This document shows, piece after piece, positions 43,079 to 54,865 of a stretch of 64,000 bases of DNA. The DNA comes from Cyanophora paradoxa (taxonomy: Eukaryota; Glaucocystophyceae; Cyanophorales; Cyanophoraceae): contig QPMI01000502.1 in assembly GCA_004431415.1 (NCBI GenBank), positions 124,001-188,000 on the forward strand, given 5' to 3'. A program made the position numbers and the translations under genes. How positions within the stretch are numbered: the stretch's first letter is position 1; each line of letters begins with the position of its first letter. The notes below the pieces were generated by a model, which was not told the DNA's origin, searched no databases, and worked only from the letters and a program-made list of their open reading frames with translations.

Positions 43079-43454
43079 GCCGCTAGCTAACAACCGGTGA
43101 GGAGCGACGGCGGCGCGATAGCATGCGCGACGCGGACCTCTGCGCGCCCCTCCTCGTCAGCCTGCGAAGCAATCTCTGCCACCCGAAGAAAGAAGGCCCG
43201 GTCGTACTTCGCTACTCGGGTGCGGGCGAAGGGGATGAGAACCATCGCAACTATAGCCGGCACATACTCGCACCAAGATCCTGGCTGACTGCGTTCTCCA
43301 GCTCGACCTTGCTCTTTCCACGCAAGTCTTCAATGAGCTTGTCAAGCGCAGGGTTGCTCGCAGGCTGCTGTGCAGCCGAGGCGACCGCTGGGCAAACCCA
43401 GCTCGACGACCGATGGCGTACTGCAGTGAAGCGCCTCGATTGCTGCCGATCCAA

Positions 43455-43750
43455 CGGCGTCTTCGCCCACGGCGACCGGCGCAGGAGGGATGATCGCTGG
43501 GCACAGAAGCCGCTGAACTGGACGCCGACAGGCCCCGGACGCAAGAGTGGCGCAGCTGTGAACGCTTGGAGCGCATCGGATCCCTGGGCGGGAGCCATCG
43601 GTCTGTGCGGAGCGCCGGCCAGATATTCCGAACTGCAGATCGGCGAGAGCCTCCGATACGCCTCAGCACTGCCTCCGCTACTCGAAGCTGCTCGCGGCGT
43701 CGCGCTCGTGCGCTTAGCTACGCAGCAGCGGCGCTCCAGCTCGAGGGGTC
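43455..43750. repeat. dispersed ~295-bp repeat, copy 2
   Basis: Second copy of the repeat at 38097-38390, direct orientation, about 5.36 kb away. Just past its end are three TGGGGTAC/GTACCCCA words (43760-43840). The flanks differ from those of copy 1, so only this block was duplicated. Confidence 0.85.
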
Positions 43751-44567
43751 CCCCCCGTACGGTTGGGGTACAGGTACAGCTTGCGGAAGCGGAGCTAGTA
43801 CGAGCTACGTACCCCAAGTGCCAAGTACCCCAACAAAGCGCCGGCGCCGTCCGCGTAGGCGTAGCCACTGTGGGGCCTCGAACGATCGATCGCGAATCGA
43901 TTTCGATCGCGATGGCGAGCGACACGATCGCGACTCGCGAGTCTCGAAATTTTTGAAATCGATGTTGTTTTTTCTTTTGTTTTTTCTTTATTTTTTGGGT
44001 CTTTTTTAAAACCCTCTTCGAGCGCTCCAAATTGAAGTGACCAGTGACCACACTCCCGAAAAAATGTTTACGTCGTCGACGAAGCCTCACGAAGGGCCGC
44101 GCGATCGACTTCGCGGGCCACAGCGGCCAGTCATCATGAGTGATGTGGGTTTTTTTGCCCGCCGGCGGTCGATCCGGCGGGGCCGCCGATCCAAATTTAA
44201 GCCTGTACCCCACTCATCTTCTTGCGGACATCGACATGCACGCGTACGCGTTCGGAATCTTCGGATAGCTGCGCATGCGGTTCCGGTGCAGCGTCGTCGG
44301 AAGCGCGTCCGAGGTTCTGCATCTATCTCAAACGACTAGACTAGTCTTAGGCGGTGCTAGCGCAGCGGGCGCATGCGCATGCAGGGCGTCGGCACGACTA
44401 CAGATCTAGATCACGCATCATTCGGCCTTTTCGCGATTCGCGCGGCGGTCACCGGCTGCCGGCTGCAGCGGGCGCCGTGCAATATTTAGCGGCGCTGAGC
44501 AGCAGCCGCATTTTATGCGGCAGTTCGCGGCCGCTGGTGGCGTCGCCGTGCGCGCGGAGCACGGCCC
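43751..44567. other. low-GC intergenic region
   Basis: It contains GTACCCC words and a cluster of ATCGAT/CGATCG palindromes at 43880-43960, then T-rich runs near 43960-44010. No gene was recognised. It is likely the promoter side of the next plus-strand gene. Confidence 0.5.
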
Positions 44568-46965
44568 GTGAACGCCGACGTCGGCTCTGGCAGGCCGAGC
44601 AGTCGGGCTGCGCATCAGCAGGGGCACTCCAGCATGATGCGCGCTCCCTGGACGCCGTACGGCGCGGCCCGCGGGCCCTTCTCAGCGTTGCCTGAACCAA
44701 CCGACGCGAGGGCGGAGAAGTTGCGCCTGCTCCACGAGCTGCAGCGCCGGCACGCGGAAGTCGCGGCCCGCGCTCGCGCGCTGCCCCTACCAAAGATTCA
44801 GCCGCCGTCAAGCGCGGTGGACGCGAGGGTCGGTCGCCGGCCGCGCTGCGAGCCGCGACCCGTGTGCGCTCACTGGCCGACGGCGCAGGCGGTGGTGGCC
44901 GACGAGGACGGGAGCCTCCTCATGCAGTTCGAGTTCGAGACGCTGTTCTCCGACCCGGCGCGCGCCGCCCGCGTCTGCGCAGACGAGATGCACGCCCCCG
45001 CGAGCCCCCCGCCTCCCCGTCCCCCCGCGACCCTCACCCCGCGCGCAGGCACCTTTGGAACCCCGCCTTCCGGCCGCCGGGCCCCCACCTGGACCTTGGA
45101 AGCAAGCCGGGGCTCGAGCTCACCAGCCGCGCGCGGGCGGCCCGGTGCGGCTCCCAGCCCTCGCGCCCCCCCTCCCGCCTCCCGTGGCGACCTGGGCGCA
45201 GGGTACTGGCTATTCTGGAGGCGGAGCTGGACACGGTCGAGAGCGTCGCGGTATCCCCCGACGGCTCCTCCGCCTCCATGTTCCTCGCCTCCACCCGGTA
45301 CCCCCGGCGCCGCCCCCCCCCCCCCCCCCCCCCCCCCCCCCGCCCCCCGCCCCCTCTTTGACAGCGCACGAAACCAGCCTCTGCATCCGCGTGCCATGGC
45401 TAGCGTGCGCCGTCCCCCCTCCTGTCCCGCCCAAGGACCGCCCTCCGGGGTCCGACGGGCGGGGGCGGGCAGGCGGGTGCCGGGCCTGAGGCGGCTGCAA
45501 GTGGCGTACGAGGACAGGAACCAGTGCCTCTGCCTGCACGTCTTCGAGCGCGCCCCCGCCGGCCGCCTCCGCGTCGTCATCACCGACGTCTGGCCCCACG
45601 CCGAGCGGGGCGCCCCCGTCGGGGCCGCCCCCTCGGGCTTCGCGCGCCACGTCGCCGGCGAGTACGCGCGCTACGCCGGGCTGCTCCACGCGTACCTCGA
45701 CGGGCTAGCCCGCGCCGGGGGCGCCGGGGCGGCGGGGGCGCCCCGAGGCGCTCGGGCTCGGGCTCGACGGCCTCGCCGCCGCCGCCCATGGTCCCTGCCT
45801 CGCCGCCCCTCGCCAGCCCCGCCCCCTCCGACGACTCCTCGCCCCGCTCCCCGGCCCGCCGCCCCTCCCTCTCCGACGAGGTCGCCGAGGTGCGCCCCCG
45901 CCGCGCCGGCCCCGCCCCGCCGGCGCCGCGGGGAGCTGAGGGGCGGGCGGGGGCAGCGGCTGGCGGGACTCGCGGTGGAGCCCGACGTGCCCGGCATCCT
46001 CGCCACCGCCCCTCCTACTTCCGCGACCGCCGCCCCGCCGCCGCCCTCCACGCCCCCTGCCCCGCCCCGCCACCGGCCCCGCCCGCGCGCCCTCCCCCGA
46101 CTCGGGCGTCGGCCTCTCGCTCGACGCCCTCTCCCCCTGGACGCCCTCGCCCTCTGGACCTTCGCCGAAGCCCCGCCCCGCCCCTCCCTTCCTCCGCCCC
46201 CGCCCGCCCCCGCCGCAGCCCGTCGCCCGGCCGAGGGCGGCCTCGAGCGCGGCCGGGATCGGCCGGCCGTCTGCCGCGCTCTTCCCTCGCGGCGAGCCGG
46301 CGGGCGGGGGCGCGGCGGGGGCGACGCCGGCGCACCTCCAGCGGGCGCCCGCCATCCGGCGGCCGAGCGCGGCGCTGCTGCCGCGGGGGACGGCCCCTCG
46401 GAGCCGGCCCCGCTGCCGGCCGCCTTCGGCCTCGTCGGGGTCGGCCACACGAGCCTCCCCGTGCACCCCGCCGGCCCCCCTCCCCTCGGCCCTCCACGAC
46501 CGCCGCAAGCGCCGCGCCATGTCCGCCGCCGCTGTCCCCGGCGAGCCCTCGGCCCCGCCCCGCTGCCGGCGGCGCGGCCGCTCCCCATGCCGACGGCGGG
46601 GCCCGGGGCGCCCCTCACGAGCGCCATCCTGCGCTCGCTCGCCGCCGGCCCGGGCCCGCCCCACGACTCGCTGCGGCCCGCCGGGGCCCCACCTACGCCG
46701 TCGACGAGGCCGCGCCCTCCCGCCTCCTCCCCCCTTTCGCGGCCCCGGCCTCGGCGCCCCTCCCGGCGGCCCCGCCGGCCTCGCGCCGCCCCCCTTCCCG
46801 CGGGCGGTGTCACCGGGCACGCTGCCGCCCCTCGCGTCGCTCCTCGGCGGCCTGCCCGGCCTCACCCGCGCCCCGGTCGCCCCCAGTCCCGGGAGCTACT
46901 CCTCCCCCGCGCCCCTCGTCCCCATGGGCGGTCCCCTGGGTCCCGCCCCTTGGCCCCAGGGCTGA
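44568..46965 (+). CDS. hypothetical protein with disordered Pro/Ala-rich C-terminal region
   Basis: Family not recognised. A likely ATG is at 44637 (MRAPWTPYGAARGPF) or slightly upstream. The N-terminal exon is helical (EKLRLLHELQRRHAEVAARARALPLPKIQ), followed by a folded-looking part (AVVADEDGSLLMQFEFETLFSDPARAARVCADEMH|LWNPAFRPPGPHLDLGSKPGLEL). VLAILEAELDTVESVAVSPDGSSASMFLAST and, after an intron with a pure C tract, RLQVAYEDRNQCLCLHVFERAPAGRLRVVITDVWPH, RHVAGEYARYAGLLHAYLD follow. The rest, to a stop near 46963-46965, is very proline-rich and its exons are uncertain. AVSPDGSSA resembles a beta-propeller blade but one match is not enough. Strand and existence are fairly secure, the function is not. 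Confidence 0.5.
45308..45345 (+). repeat. poly-C tract
   Basis: An almost uninterrupted run of C over about 35 bases, inside an intron of the hypothetical gene. The other strand is a G run able to form G-quadruplexes. Length is error-prone in sequencing. Confidence 0.8.
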
Positions 46966-48115
46966 GCGCCCGCCTTCCTCCCCGTCGCCTCTCCGGCCGG
47001 CGGCCGCGGGGGTTAGTGGCGCCTCCCGGCCGACGCGCCGGCCCTCTCTTCTTTGGGTCTGCAGTGCTGCAGGCACGTCCAGTACATGTCCAATCTTCCT
47101 CGGCGCTTTACTTTTTTGTAATACGTATTCACCCTTTTCGCATGTGTGATCTTAGCCTCCTCTAGACCGATTTTGCTGCAGTGCACATCCATTAGATCAG
47201 TGGCAGTGCTCGCGTGCCGTTTGTTTTGTATGCTGTTTTTGTATCTATTTCAATAGACCGGTAGAGTGAACGTTTACAGTCATTTGAACATTAACTAGCA
47301 GTTATTTACAATTAATACATGTACATGTACATGGCATAGTATACGAGCAGCTTACTGAAAATACTTCCGAAGTTCCTATGCGAAGTAGCAGGAGTGTTAT
47401 CTCGTTACTAGTTATATATATTCGAACCCCCGTGTCCTGTACATGTGCCACGGTACCGGTGCCGCAATCGAAATTGATATCGTGACATCGATCATCGGAT
47501 ATCGATGCATGCATGCATTCCGAAGTTCTTCGGGCACCAAAGCCGCGCTCATCATGAGCCTCATGGTTCGAACTTCAGCTTGGAATCGAAATAGTATCGA
47601 AGTCGACGTCCAACGTTAACTTCGCCCGACCCCGTTCGAAGGGCTTCGCCCGGCCGCCCATGCGTTCGTTGAGTTGAGTGACTCAGTGATCATGGATTGA
47701 ACTATAAGCGCCCCCCCCGTGGCATACCCCCATGACTCAAGTGAATCATGAGTCGACGTCTCACTGAGTCTTGAGTGTGTCAGTGTGACAGTGGCCATGG
47801 GAGTCAATTCCAAGAACATGTGCAAGACCCGAGTGATATCTCGGGGCCCACTGGGCCAACCCTGCGAGTCTGCGACACGCCAGAACGTTGACAAGCGACA
47901 TGCGTGCGCAGCGGCCCGGCAGCCGCAGGCCCCTTGAGGCCGCCTGCACTGTACATTCCGCAGGCCCAGGGGAGCCGCTGAGCAGCCCGACGCGGATCGT
48001 GACCACGAATTTGAAGGGCCCGTGCAAATGGTCAGCGACGGCTGCAGCTACGTGCGTCGAACACTCCGCACCCTGGCCGAGACTCGAGCCCCGCCCGCGG
48101 CCGGCCCCATGCGAG
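46966..48115. other. low-GC convergent intergenic region
   Basis: It lies between the ends of the hypothetical gene (plus) and the large coiled-coil gene (minus). It includes ACATGTACATGTACATG at about 47320-47336 and ATGCATGCATGCAT at about 47503-47516. No gene supported. Confidence 0.6.
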
Positions 48116-51100
48116 CTACTGCAGCTGGAACCCCTCCTGGCCGACAGCCTGGCAGAGCTTCTTGTTGAAGAGCTTGGCGTTCTCCGCGCCCGCCGCCATC
48201 GCGTGCAGGCGCAGCTGGCCCCGTGCTGAGATTCAGCGCCGCACGGCGCACCCGAAGCCGGCCCGGGGGCGGGGCGGGGCGCGCACCGTTCTGGAGCAGG
48301 TGCTGGAGGTCGGAAGGCCTCCCTGCCGGGGCGCGGGGATCGTGGTCACGGGGGCAGGGCGGGGGAGGCCTAGGCCTAGGGGGCGCTGCGGGCGGGGCGC
48401 GTGCGCACGGGCTGGAAGGTGGCGTGCTTGTTGGGGAGGAGGAGCTGGACGGAGATGCGCACGGGGTCCGCCAGCTCGCCCCGGAGCCCCGCGGGGCCCC
48501 CCTCCCCCTCCCCCTCCTCGCCCTCCTCGCCCTCCTCGCCCGGACGGTACGGCCCGACCTCGTTCGCTACCGCCCCCGGGCCCCCGGCGTCGATCCGAGG
48601 GCGCGGGGAGGGCCGCTCCGCCGGGGCGCACCGGTGACGAAGACGGCGAGCTTGGCGGCGTCCACGCACTGCTCCCTGTCGAGCTCGCCCAGCACGGCCT
48701 GCCGCAGCCACTCCTGCATGTGCGCGTACTCCCCCGGCCACTCCCCCTTGAAGTCCATCTGCGGGGCGCGAGGCGGGTCCGCCACAGATGCGAGCGGGCG
48801 GCGGGGCGGGCGCACGCTGGCGAGGACGCTCTGGGGCGTCCAGGGGCTCCCCCCCACGAGCCCCGCGTCCAAGAGGTCCTTGTAGGACTTGAAGAGCGCG
48901 AGCGGCGCCTGCACGCTCGTCTGCGGCCGGCGGCGCGCCGGCGTCAGCGGGGCCGGGCCAAGGAGCAGGGAAGTGAGGGGCGAGCGCGCCACGCTCGGGG
49001 GCGAGCCCTCTGCGCATGCACAGGAATCGCGGTGAGCACTGAGCTCGGGGTGCGAGGGAAAGGGAGCCGCGCGGGCCGCGCGCGCACCTGCGCTGCCACC
49101 GCGGAAAGCGGCCTCAAAGCCTGCGGGGGGGAGGGGGTGGGCGGGGCGGAGGGGAGGGCCGGGGCCGGCGGCGCATGCGGGGGCGGGGCGGGGGCCCACC
49201 GCTGCGGATGTTCGCGAGGAGCGCCTCGCGGCAGCCGACGAGGCTCCACTGCGCGCAGCGCCGCGCCAGCGCCTCACCGCTCAGGCCCCGCCAGCAGTCG
49301 CAGCTGTCCTCCGCGCACGCGCAGTCGCCGCCGAACATGAACCAGAGGTTGCTCGCGTTGCACTCGAAGGTCTCCCGCGTCATCTTCACCTCCTTCCCGC
49401 TCGCCTCCCGCCCCGTCGTCCCGTTGAACGTCCCGACCATCGCGAAGTGGTTGAGGACCTCCGGAGTGACTGCGCCGGCGTGAGGGGCGCGCGGCGGCCG
49501 CGGGGCCGCAAGGAGGGGCCCGCGGGGCGGACCGTAGGGGGCGAGGAGGCCCAACACCTCGGCAAAGCCCTCCGGGTGCCTGTCGAGGGTCGGGCAGAAG
49601 CGCGGCTCCCGCCCCGCCAGGAAGCAGAGGAGCGGCTCCAGGCGCCGGTCGACCCTCATGCGCGCCGCCTCCTCCCGCTGCGGCGTCAGCTTCTGCACCA
49701 GCACTGCCCCGCCAGCCGCCGTCAGCCGGGGCCGCGCGGGGCGGGGGCGAGCGGCCGCGCACCGCGGGCCATCAGCGCGCCGACGGCCTGCAGGAGAACG
49801 CGGCGCTTCTCCTCGGGGCTCTCCACCCCGTCCGGCACCCGCGCCGCCGCCGGCTTGCCCCGCGGGCGGCCCTTCCCCTTGGCGCCCGCCCCCGCCTGCT
49901 GCCCGGTCGGGCCTTTCTTCTTCTTCTTCGGCCCGTCTTCGGCGGGCGCCGGCCGCTTGCCGTTGCCGCCCTGCGCCGGAGCACGCCATCGTCTCGCACC
50001 GTCAGCCACGGGATCCGGGCCCGCCGTCGCGGGCGCGCTGGCACCGGCGGGGCCGCGGCGCCGGCGCCGGGCGCGGGGCTCGCGGGGGGAGCGGTTCAAG
50101 TCGACGTCGAGAGAGGAGTGCGGAATCTCGCGCAGGGCAGCACGCCCTGCGGGGACGCCGGCTCGAGACGGCGCCACGGCAGGAGGCCCAGGGCCTGGCC
50201 GGGGGGGGAGGGGGGGGGGGGGGGGGGGGCGGGGGGCGGGGAGCACCAGGGCGTCCCCCGGGAGGGGCTCGAAGTAGGCGGCGACGGCGGCGGAGAAGAA
50301 CTTGCGGGCGAAGTCGGCGCGCACGCCCGACTCGTCCCGCGTCTCCTCCCCCTCCACGCAGACCCGGATGGGGTGCCACGCCGAGAAGAAGTCCTCCCGC
50401 CGCTTCCCCGGGTTCTTGATGAACTGCCACAGCGACTCCATCACGGACTCGGCGTCCTCCATGCGGCTCACCTGCCGCAGGGGCCGGCCGGCCGTAATCA
50501 GCGCCCCCGCGCTGCGCTCGAACGGAGGGGGGACGCGGTGCGCGCCGGAATGGAGAGGGGGGTGAGCTTGGCGCGCCCCTTGGCCGCCTTCTGCAGCAGC
50601 TCCACCGAGTTGGCGAGCACGCTCCGCCTGCGCGCCGGCGTCGGCGGGGCCGGCTGCGCGCGCACGGGGCGCCGGCGGGGCGGGCGCACCACGCCTGCAG
50701 GTCCAGGTTCCGCTGCACGGCGCGCGCCCGCTCCATCCTCTCCTTCTCCTCGACCAGCCGCGTGTTCTCCTGCGCGGGGCCCGCCTTGAGGGGCGGGGGC
50801 GGGGACGGGGGCGGGGGCGGGGGCGCGGGGGGACCTTGGCGACGTCGACGCGCTCGTGCGGGGGGTGCTCGCCATCGGCGCCCTCCTCGGCCGCCCCGGA
50901 GCGCGCGGCGAGCTCCCCGCGGACCCGCTCGGCCTCGCGGGCTACCCGCTCGAGCTCCGCCTCCCGCTCCCGCGCCACCCGCTCCGCCTCCCGCGTGCGC
51001 CGCAGGAGCCCCTCCATCTCCGCCTCCGCCCCCGGATGCGCGCCTGCACCTGCGCCCCCGCGCCGGCCTCAGCGCCGGGGCCCGCCGCGGAGGAGCGCCG

Positions 51101-52687
51101 CGCCGGGGCGCGCCTCCTCCTGCGCCCTCATCGCCTCCTGCACGTCCCGCGCCGCCCGCTGCGCCTCCAGGTACTGCCCCGCCCCGCGTCACGCCCCCGC
51201 CCCGCGCCCCGCGCCGGCCCCCGCCGCGCACGAAGTGCTCCCGGTCCCACAGCAGCTGCTGGTAGCTGCCCACGGGCGCAACCGCCCGCGTCAGGCGGGC
51301 GCGGCCGGGCGGCAGGGGCCGGGGGCGGCGAGGGTGGGCACCGCGTCTCCCGCTGGATGCGGTCGCGCTCGCTCTCGTCCAGCTTGCGGCGCGCCCGCTC
51401 GAGCTCGCGCCGCTCCGCCGCGGCCCCCCGCAGCTCCCGCTGCATCCCCTCCACGCGCCCCCGCTCCTGCTCGAGCAGCCGCTCCTGCTCCCGCAGCCGC
51501 GCCTCGAAGTCCGCTTCCAGGCGCACCCGCTGCAGCCCCGGGATCCAGATGCCGCGCGTCAGTCGGGGGTGTGGAGGGCGGTGACGGGGGGCGCGGGGGC
51601 GGGCCTGGGCCTTGAGCTGGTGCTCGAGGTCCTGCATCTTGCGCAGGTACTGCCGCTGCGCCTCCCGCATCTGCTCCTGCGTCGTCGCCAGCCTGCCCCC
51701 CGCCCGCCCCGCCCGCTCGTCGGCCGGCCGGCATGCGGGGCGCCGGCGCCGGCGGGCGGGCGGGCGGGCGGGCGGGGCGCACTGGTCCTCGAGGGTGGCG
51801 ATCTTCTCGTCCCGCTGCTCGATCTTGTGCGTCTTGTTCGCGCTCTGCGCCCCGCCCCGCGCTCCAGGCGGGCGTGGGGGAGGGCGGGGGGCAGCGCCCG
51901 CCCCGCACCTCGTGCACGAGCCGCAGCTCGCGGTGCTCCTTCTCCACGTACCCCTGCTTCTCGCGCTTGCGGTCCGACGCCGGCAGAAAGACCCAGCGGT
52001 CGTTCTTCGAGCGCCCGTCCGCCCTCCGCGCCTGCGCGCGCGCGCTCTGCGTCAGCGGGCGCAAGGCGGCGGGCGCGGGCGGCGCGCCGAGAAGGAGTAG
52101 CGGTAGGTCCTCCCGTCCGACACCCGCTCCAGCCTCTCGCGGAAGGCCCGCTCCGCCCGGCGGATGTACCTGCGCGAGTCGTCCCTCGGGCCCCACTGCA
52201 CGACCACTGCGCCCCGCGCCGCCGGCCGCGCGCCGTTAGCGATGGAGGGGCGCTGGGGAGGGACTAAGCATGCGCATGATCACGATAAAGTTGATTGATC
52301 TAGCTATAGAATTCGAGTTCGAGCTCGAGCGCTCGAGGACTGACCACGATGAAACTCCTGCCAATCGCCGCGGACGTACGTGCCCTCCTCGCTGATCTCT
52401 TCGAAGCCGCCGAGCTTCTTCAGCCCCTCCTCGCGCCACAACACGTCCTCGATGGCGCGTTTGCACTCTTCTCGGCGCCCGTCAGCGAGCCGCTCATGAC
52501 CCGGCCAGTCGGGCTCCCGCTTTACGCGGACGATGAATCCACGCTCGATGAGGTCATCCGTCCGTCGCCTCACCACCGGCTCGTCGTCGTGCGCCATGGC
52601 GGAGCTCGAGCCAGCTGCAGACGGCCCCGCGTCGCTGAAGTCGTCGCCGCCGATGATCTCGCATTCGAAGCGCGGTTTCGAGGGCAT
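48116..52687 (-). CDS. large coiled-coil protein with Cys-containing C-terminal domain
   Basis: Probably one many-exon gene, possibly two meeting near 50000. The N-terminal exon from ATG 52687 is MPSKPRFECEIIGGDDFSDAG...RRRTDDLIERGFIVRVKREPDW...CKRAIEDVLWREEGLKKLGG. WVFLPASDRKREKQGYVEKEHRELRLV and long coiled-coil exons follow (51670-50870: REAQRQYLRKMQDLEHQLKA, EADFEARLREQERLLEQERGR, SYQQLLWDREHFV, REAERVAREREAELERVARE). Then a globular part: RMEDAESVMESLWQFIKNPG, REDFFSAWHPIRVCVEGEET, RADFARKFFSAAVAAYFEPLPGD. After a Lys-rich linker (GPKKKKKGPTG) come RVDRRLEPLLCFLAGREPRF, EVLNHFAMVGTFNGTTG, SNLWFMFGGDCACAEDSCDC (six Cys/Asp-rich), FKGEWPGEYAHMQEWLRQAV, VRISVQLLLPNKHATFQPV and a terminal ENAKLFNKKLCQAVGQEGFQ with a stop at 48118-48116. 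No known family recognised. Confidence 0.55.
50196..50240 (+). repeat. poly-G tract in intron
   Basis: A run of more than 30 near-continuous G on the plus strand, inside an intron of the minus-strand coiled-coil gene (C-rich in the transcript). It resembles the poly-C tract at 45308. Confidence 0.75.
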
Positions 52688-54865
52688 TGGCGGAGATTCT
52701 GCACTCGCGCGAGCCGGCTGCGTCAGCGGGCGGCCCGTGGGAGCTGTACATGTCGCTGCAGCAATCGTGCGCCGGGCGAACGTGCTTCTCGCACCTGATG
52801 CGGCGGGCGGAACGTGCTCCGTGACGCTCCAGTTCGTAAAGCTCGACGGTTGTGGCGCTACGGCGCGGGCGGACCCATTTCAACGACCGCGCGGAGACCT
52901 CTACCGAAACCTCACCCGGACAGCGCACCTGGGCCGCCTCGCAGGAAGTTCAGGGTACTCTTCAGCCTCTCCGGATCCATGGAGCGAGAGCCCCTAGGCC
53001 TGATCTCACGCGTACGAGCTGCGTATACGTATACGTACCCGGCACCGCGGCCTTCTGGGTACAGGGCTCGAGCGGAAGCGCGCGCGCAGCTGCCATATGC
53101 ATCTGAATCTGACATCCGATATCGATGATGGATATTGGGACATCTCAGAGTCTGAGCTAGCTATAGATATCGATCTAGACGCGTGCGCGCGTTCGAATTC
53201 TAAGGCTCATGAGTACTAGTGGCAGAAATCCACGTGCACTGTACATGTGCACGTGCTGATAAAGCAGTGGCAATATGAACGGAACAGGGACACTGCTGTC
53301 GCAGTGGCCCTGTTGGAGGGGAAGGACCTCTAAGTTCTGAGCAGGAAAGGGATCGTGTAGTGTGTGCAGCTGATAGGAGATGGTGCCTAGCTATAGAAGT
53401 GGAAGCCCGAATGTACGTAGAAGCCCGAATGTACCTTGGTGGCGAAGCTGTAGCTGCTAGACGGAGAAGTGCGGCCGAAGAACGGCAGGGCCTTTCGGCT
53501 TAAGCTCCCGAATCGGGCCTTCTGCTGTGACCGAAGACAATCAGTCAGGTAGGTGGAATCCGATCTACAGACCAGACGAGCAGAGGACAGGAAGTGCACC
53601 TAGGCCTGCAGGACAGATGCGATGGACAGCCAGACTGCTCAGAGTGGAGCACCGGTCGCAATCTGTTCCCTTCGAAGAGTGAAGAGAGATCAAACGAGAA
53701 CCCCTGCGGTGCCGCGCAGCGTGGCGCGCGGAGTGAACCACACTAGAGGCCGCGAGACTGTGCGCTCGATACCTGCGGACGGTGAAGCCACGCGGGCGCT
53801 AAAAGACTGCACTGGAACACAGCGTGGCGCGCGCTGCCGTGCTCCGAGCTGGGTGCCTGACGGCCCGGACGGGGGCGAAATGGCAGACGGGTACACGTCA
53901 CTGGACCTGCAAGCCTTCGGAGCTCCCAGCGAGCTGCCGAGAGCGTGCACGTAGACTCGGACTCGCTGCGAGAGACGTTTGCCTGGCTTCTGAAGCGCAG
54001 GAGCTCTCCCACGAGATGTGTGTGGGCTGAAACCGCCCCTTCGCCAGGTGAGCTCGGCGCTTCGGCGAAGTGCTCTAGCTAAGCATTTGCAATGCTCTGA
54101 TGCAGGGATCGCTCGCCCTGCCCGGCGAACTTCCGGCTCCACTTCGGTCATGCCGCCGAGCCTTCCTTGCGCGCGCGACGATCCGCCGCGCTGCCGTCGG
54201 CACTCTAGCGCATCAGTACGTTATGCTCGCAGTGCGCCAGGGACCATCTGCCTCCGGTCGCACCAGGTTCGATGGATCGCATCATCGTCCTGGCTTCGGC
54301 GCCCGCCGCCTTCTCACTTCTCACGAGCCGCAGCTCCGCGCTTCGTGCCTGTGAAGCGTGATCTCATTTGTTCCACTGGTGCGCATGCTAAGCTCTGCCC
54401 GTTCCTGCCTCGGCCGCCGCGCTGGAAGAAACTCGAGCTCATGCTTGAAAGCTTCAGTTGGTGTTGCACGAGCAGCCATTCGAACCCGAATGCGCCCCGC
54501 GAGCTGGTCATCATCATCTCATCTACAGCGCATCTAGCCAAGTATGCGATCCTCTTACTCTGTTTTCCTGTCTGGATGACATTTCACCTACCTGACTCAT
54601 TGCCTTTGGGCACTGCTGCAGGCTTGCTTCAACAGGTGAAGCCAACGAGCCCTGGCGTTCGCTGGTCCCAATTCTCTTTAAATCAGCTAGAGCTTGGCCT
54701 TCTGTGTGCTGGAAAAAAGCACCAAGGTGCAGTCGGCCTCCCGAGCTTCTAGGCACTCTGGCAGATCTTACATGTTTTGCTTCTGCAGTCCCTCTCACGT
54801 CTTTTGTAGTAGGGTACGACTGTGAGTGATCTTGATTCGTTTTGATCTATCTAGCTAATCAACTA
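52688..54865. other. gene-poor region, moderate GC
   Basis: Several open stretches occur (for example 54018-54752 plus) but none shows conserved motifs or the splice-signal pattern of the real genes. A 15-base word GAAGCCCGAATGTAC is tandemly repeated at about 53404-53436. The region marks the transition from GC-rich host genes to transposon-derived DNA. Confidence 0.5.

Noticed and set aside
44568-46965. Assignment of the hypothetical gene to a beta-propeller family
   Set aside because: A single blade-like segment (AVSPDGSSA) is not enough evidence, and the remaining exons show no repeat pattern.
54018-54752. A 244-codon plus-strand ORF
   Set aside because: No conserved motif and no matching splice pattern. 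Ser/Pro/Arg-rich composition fits random reading of moderate-GC DNA.
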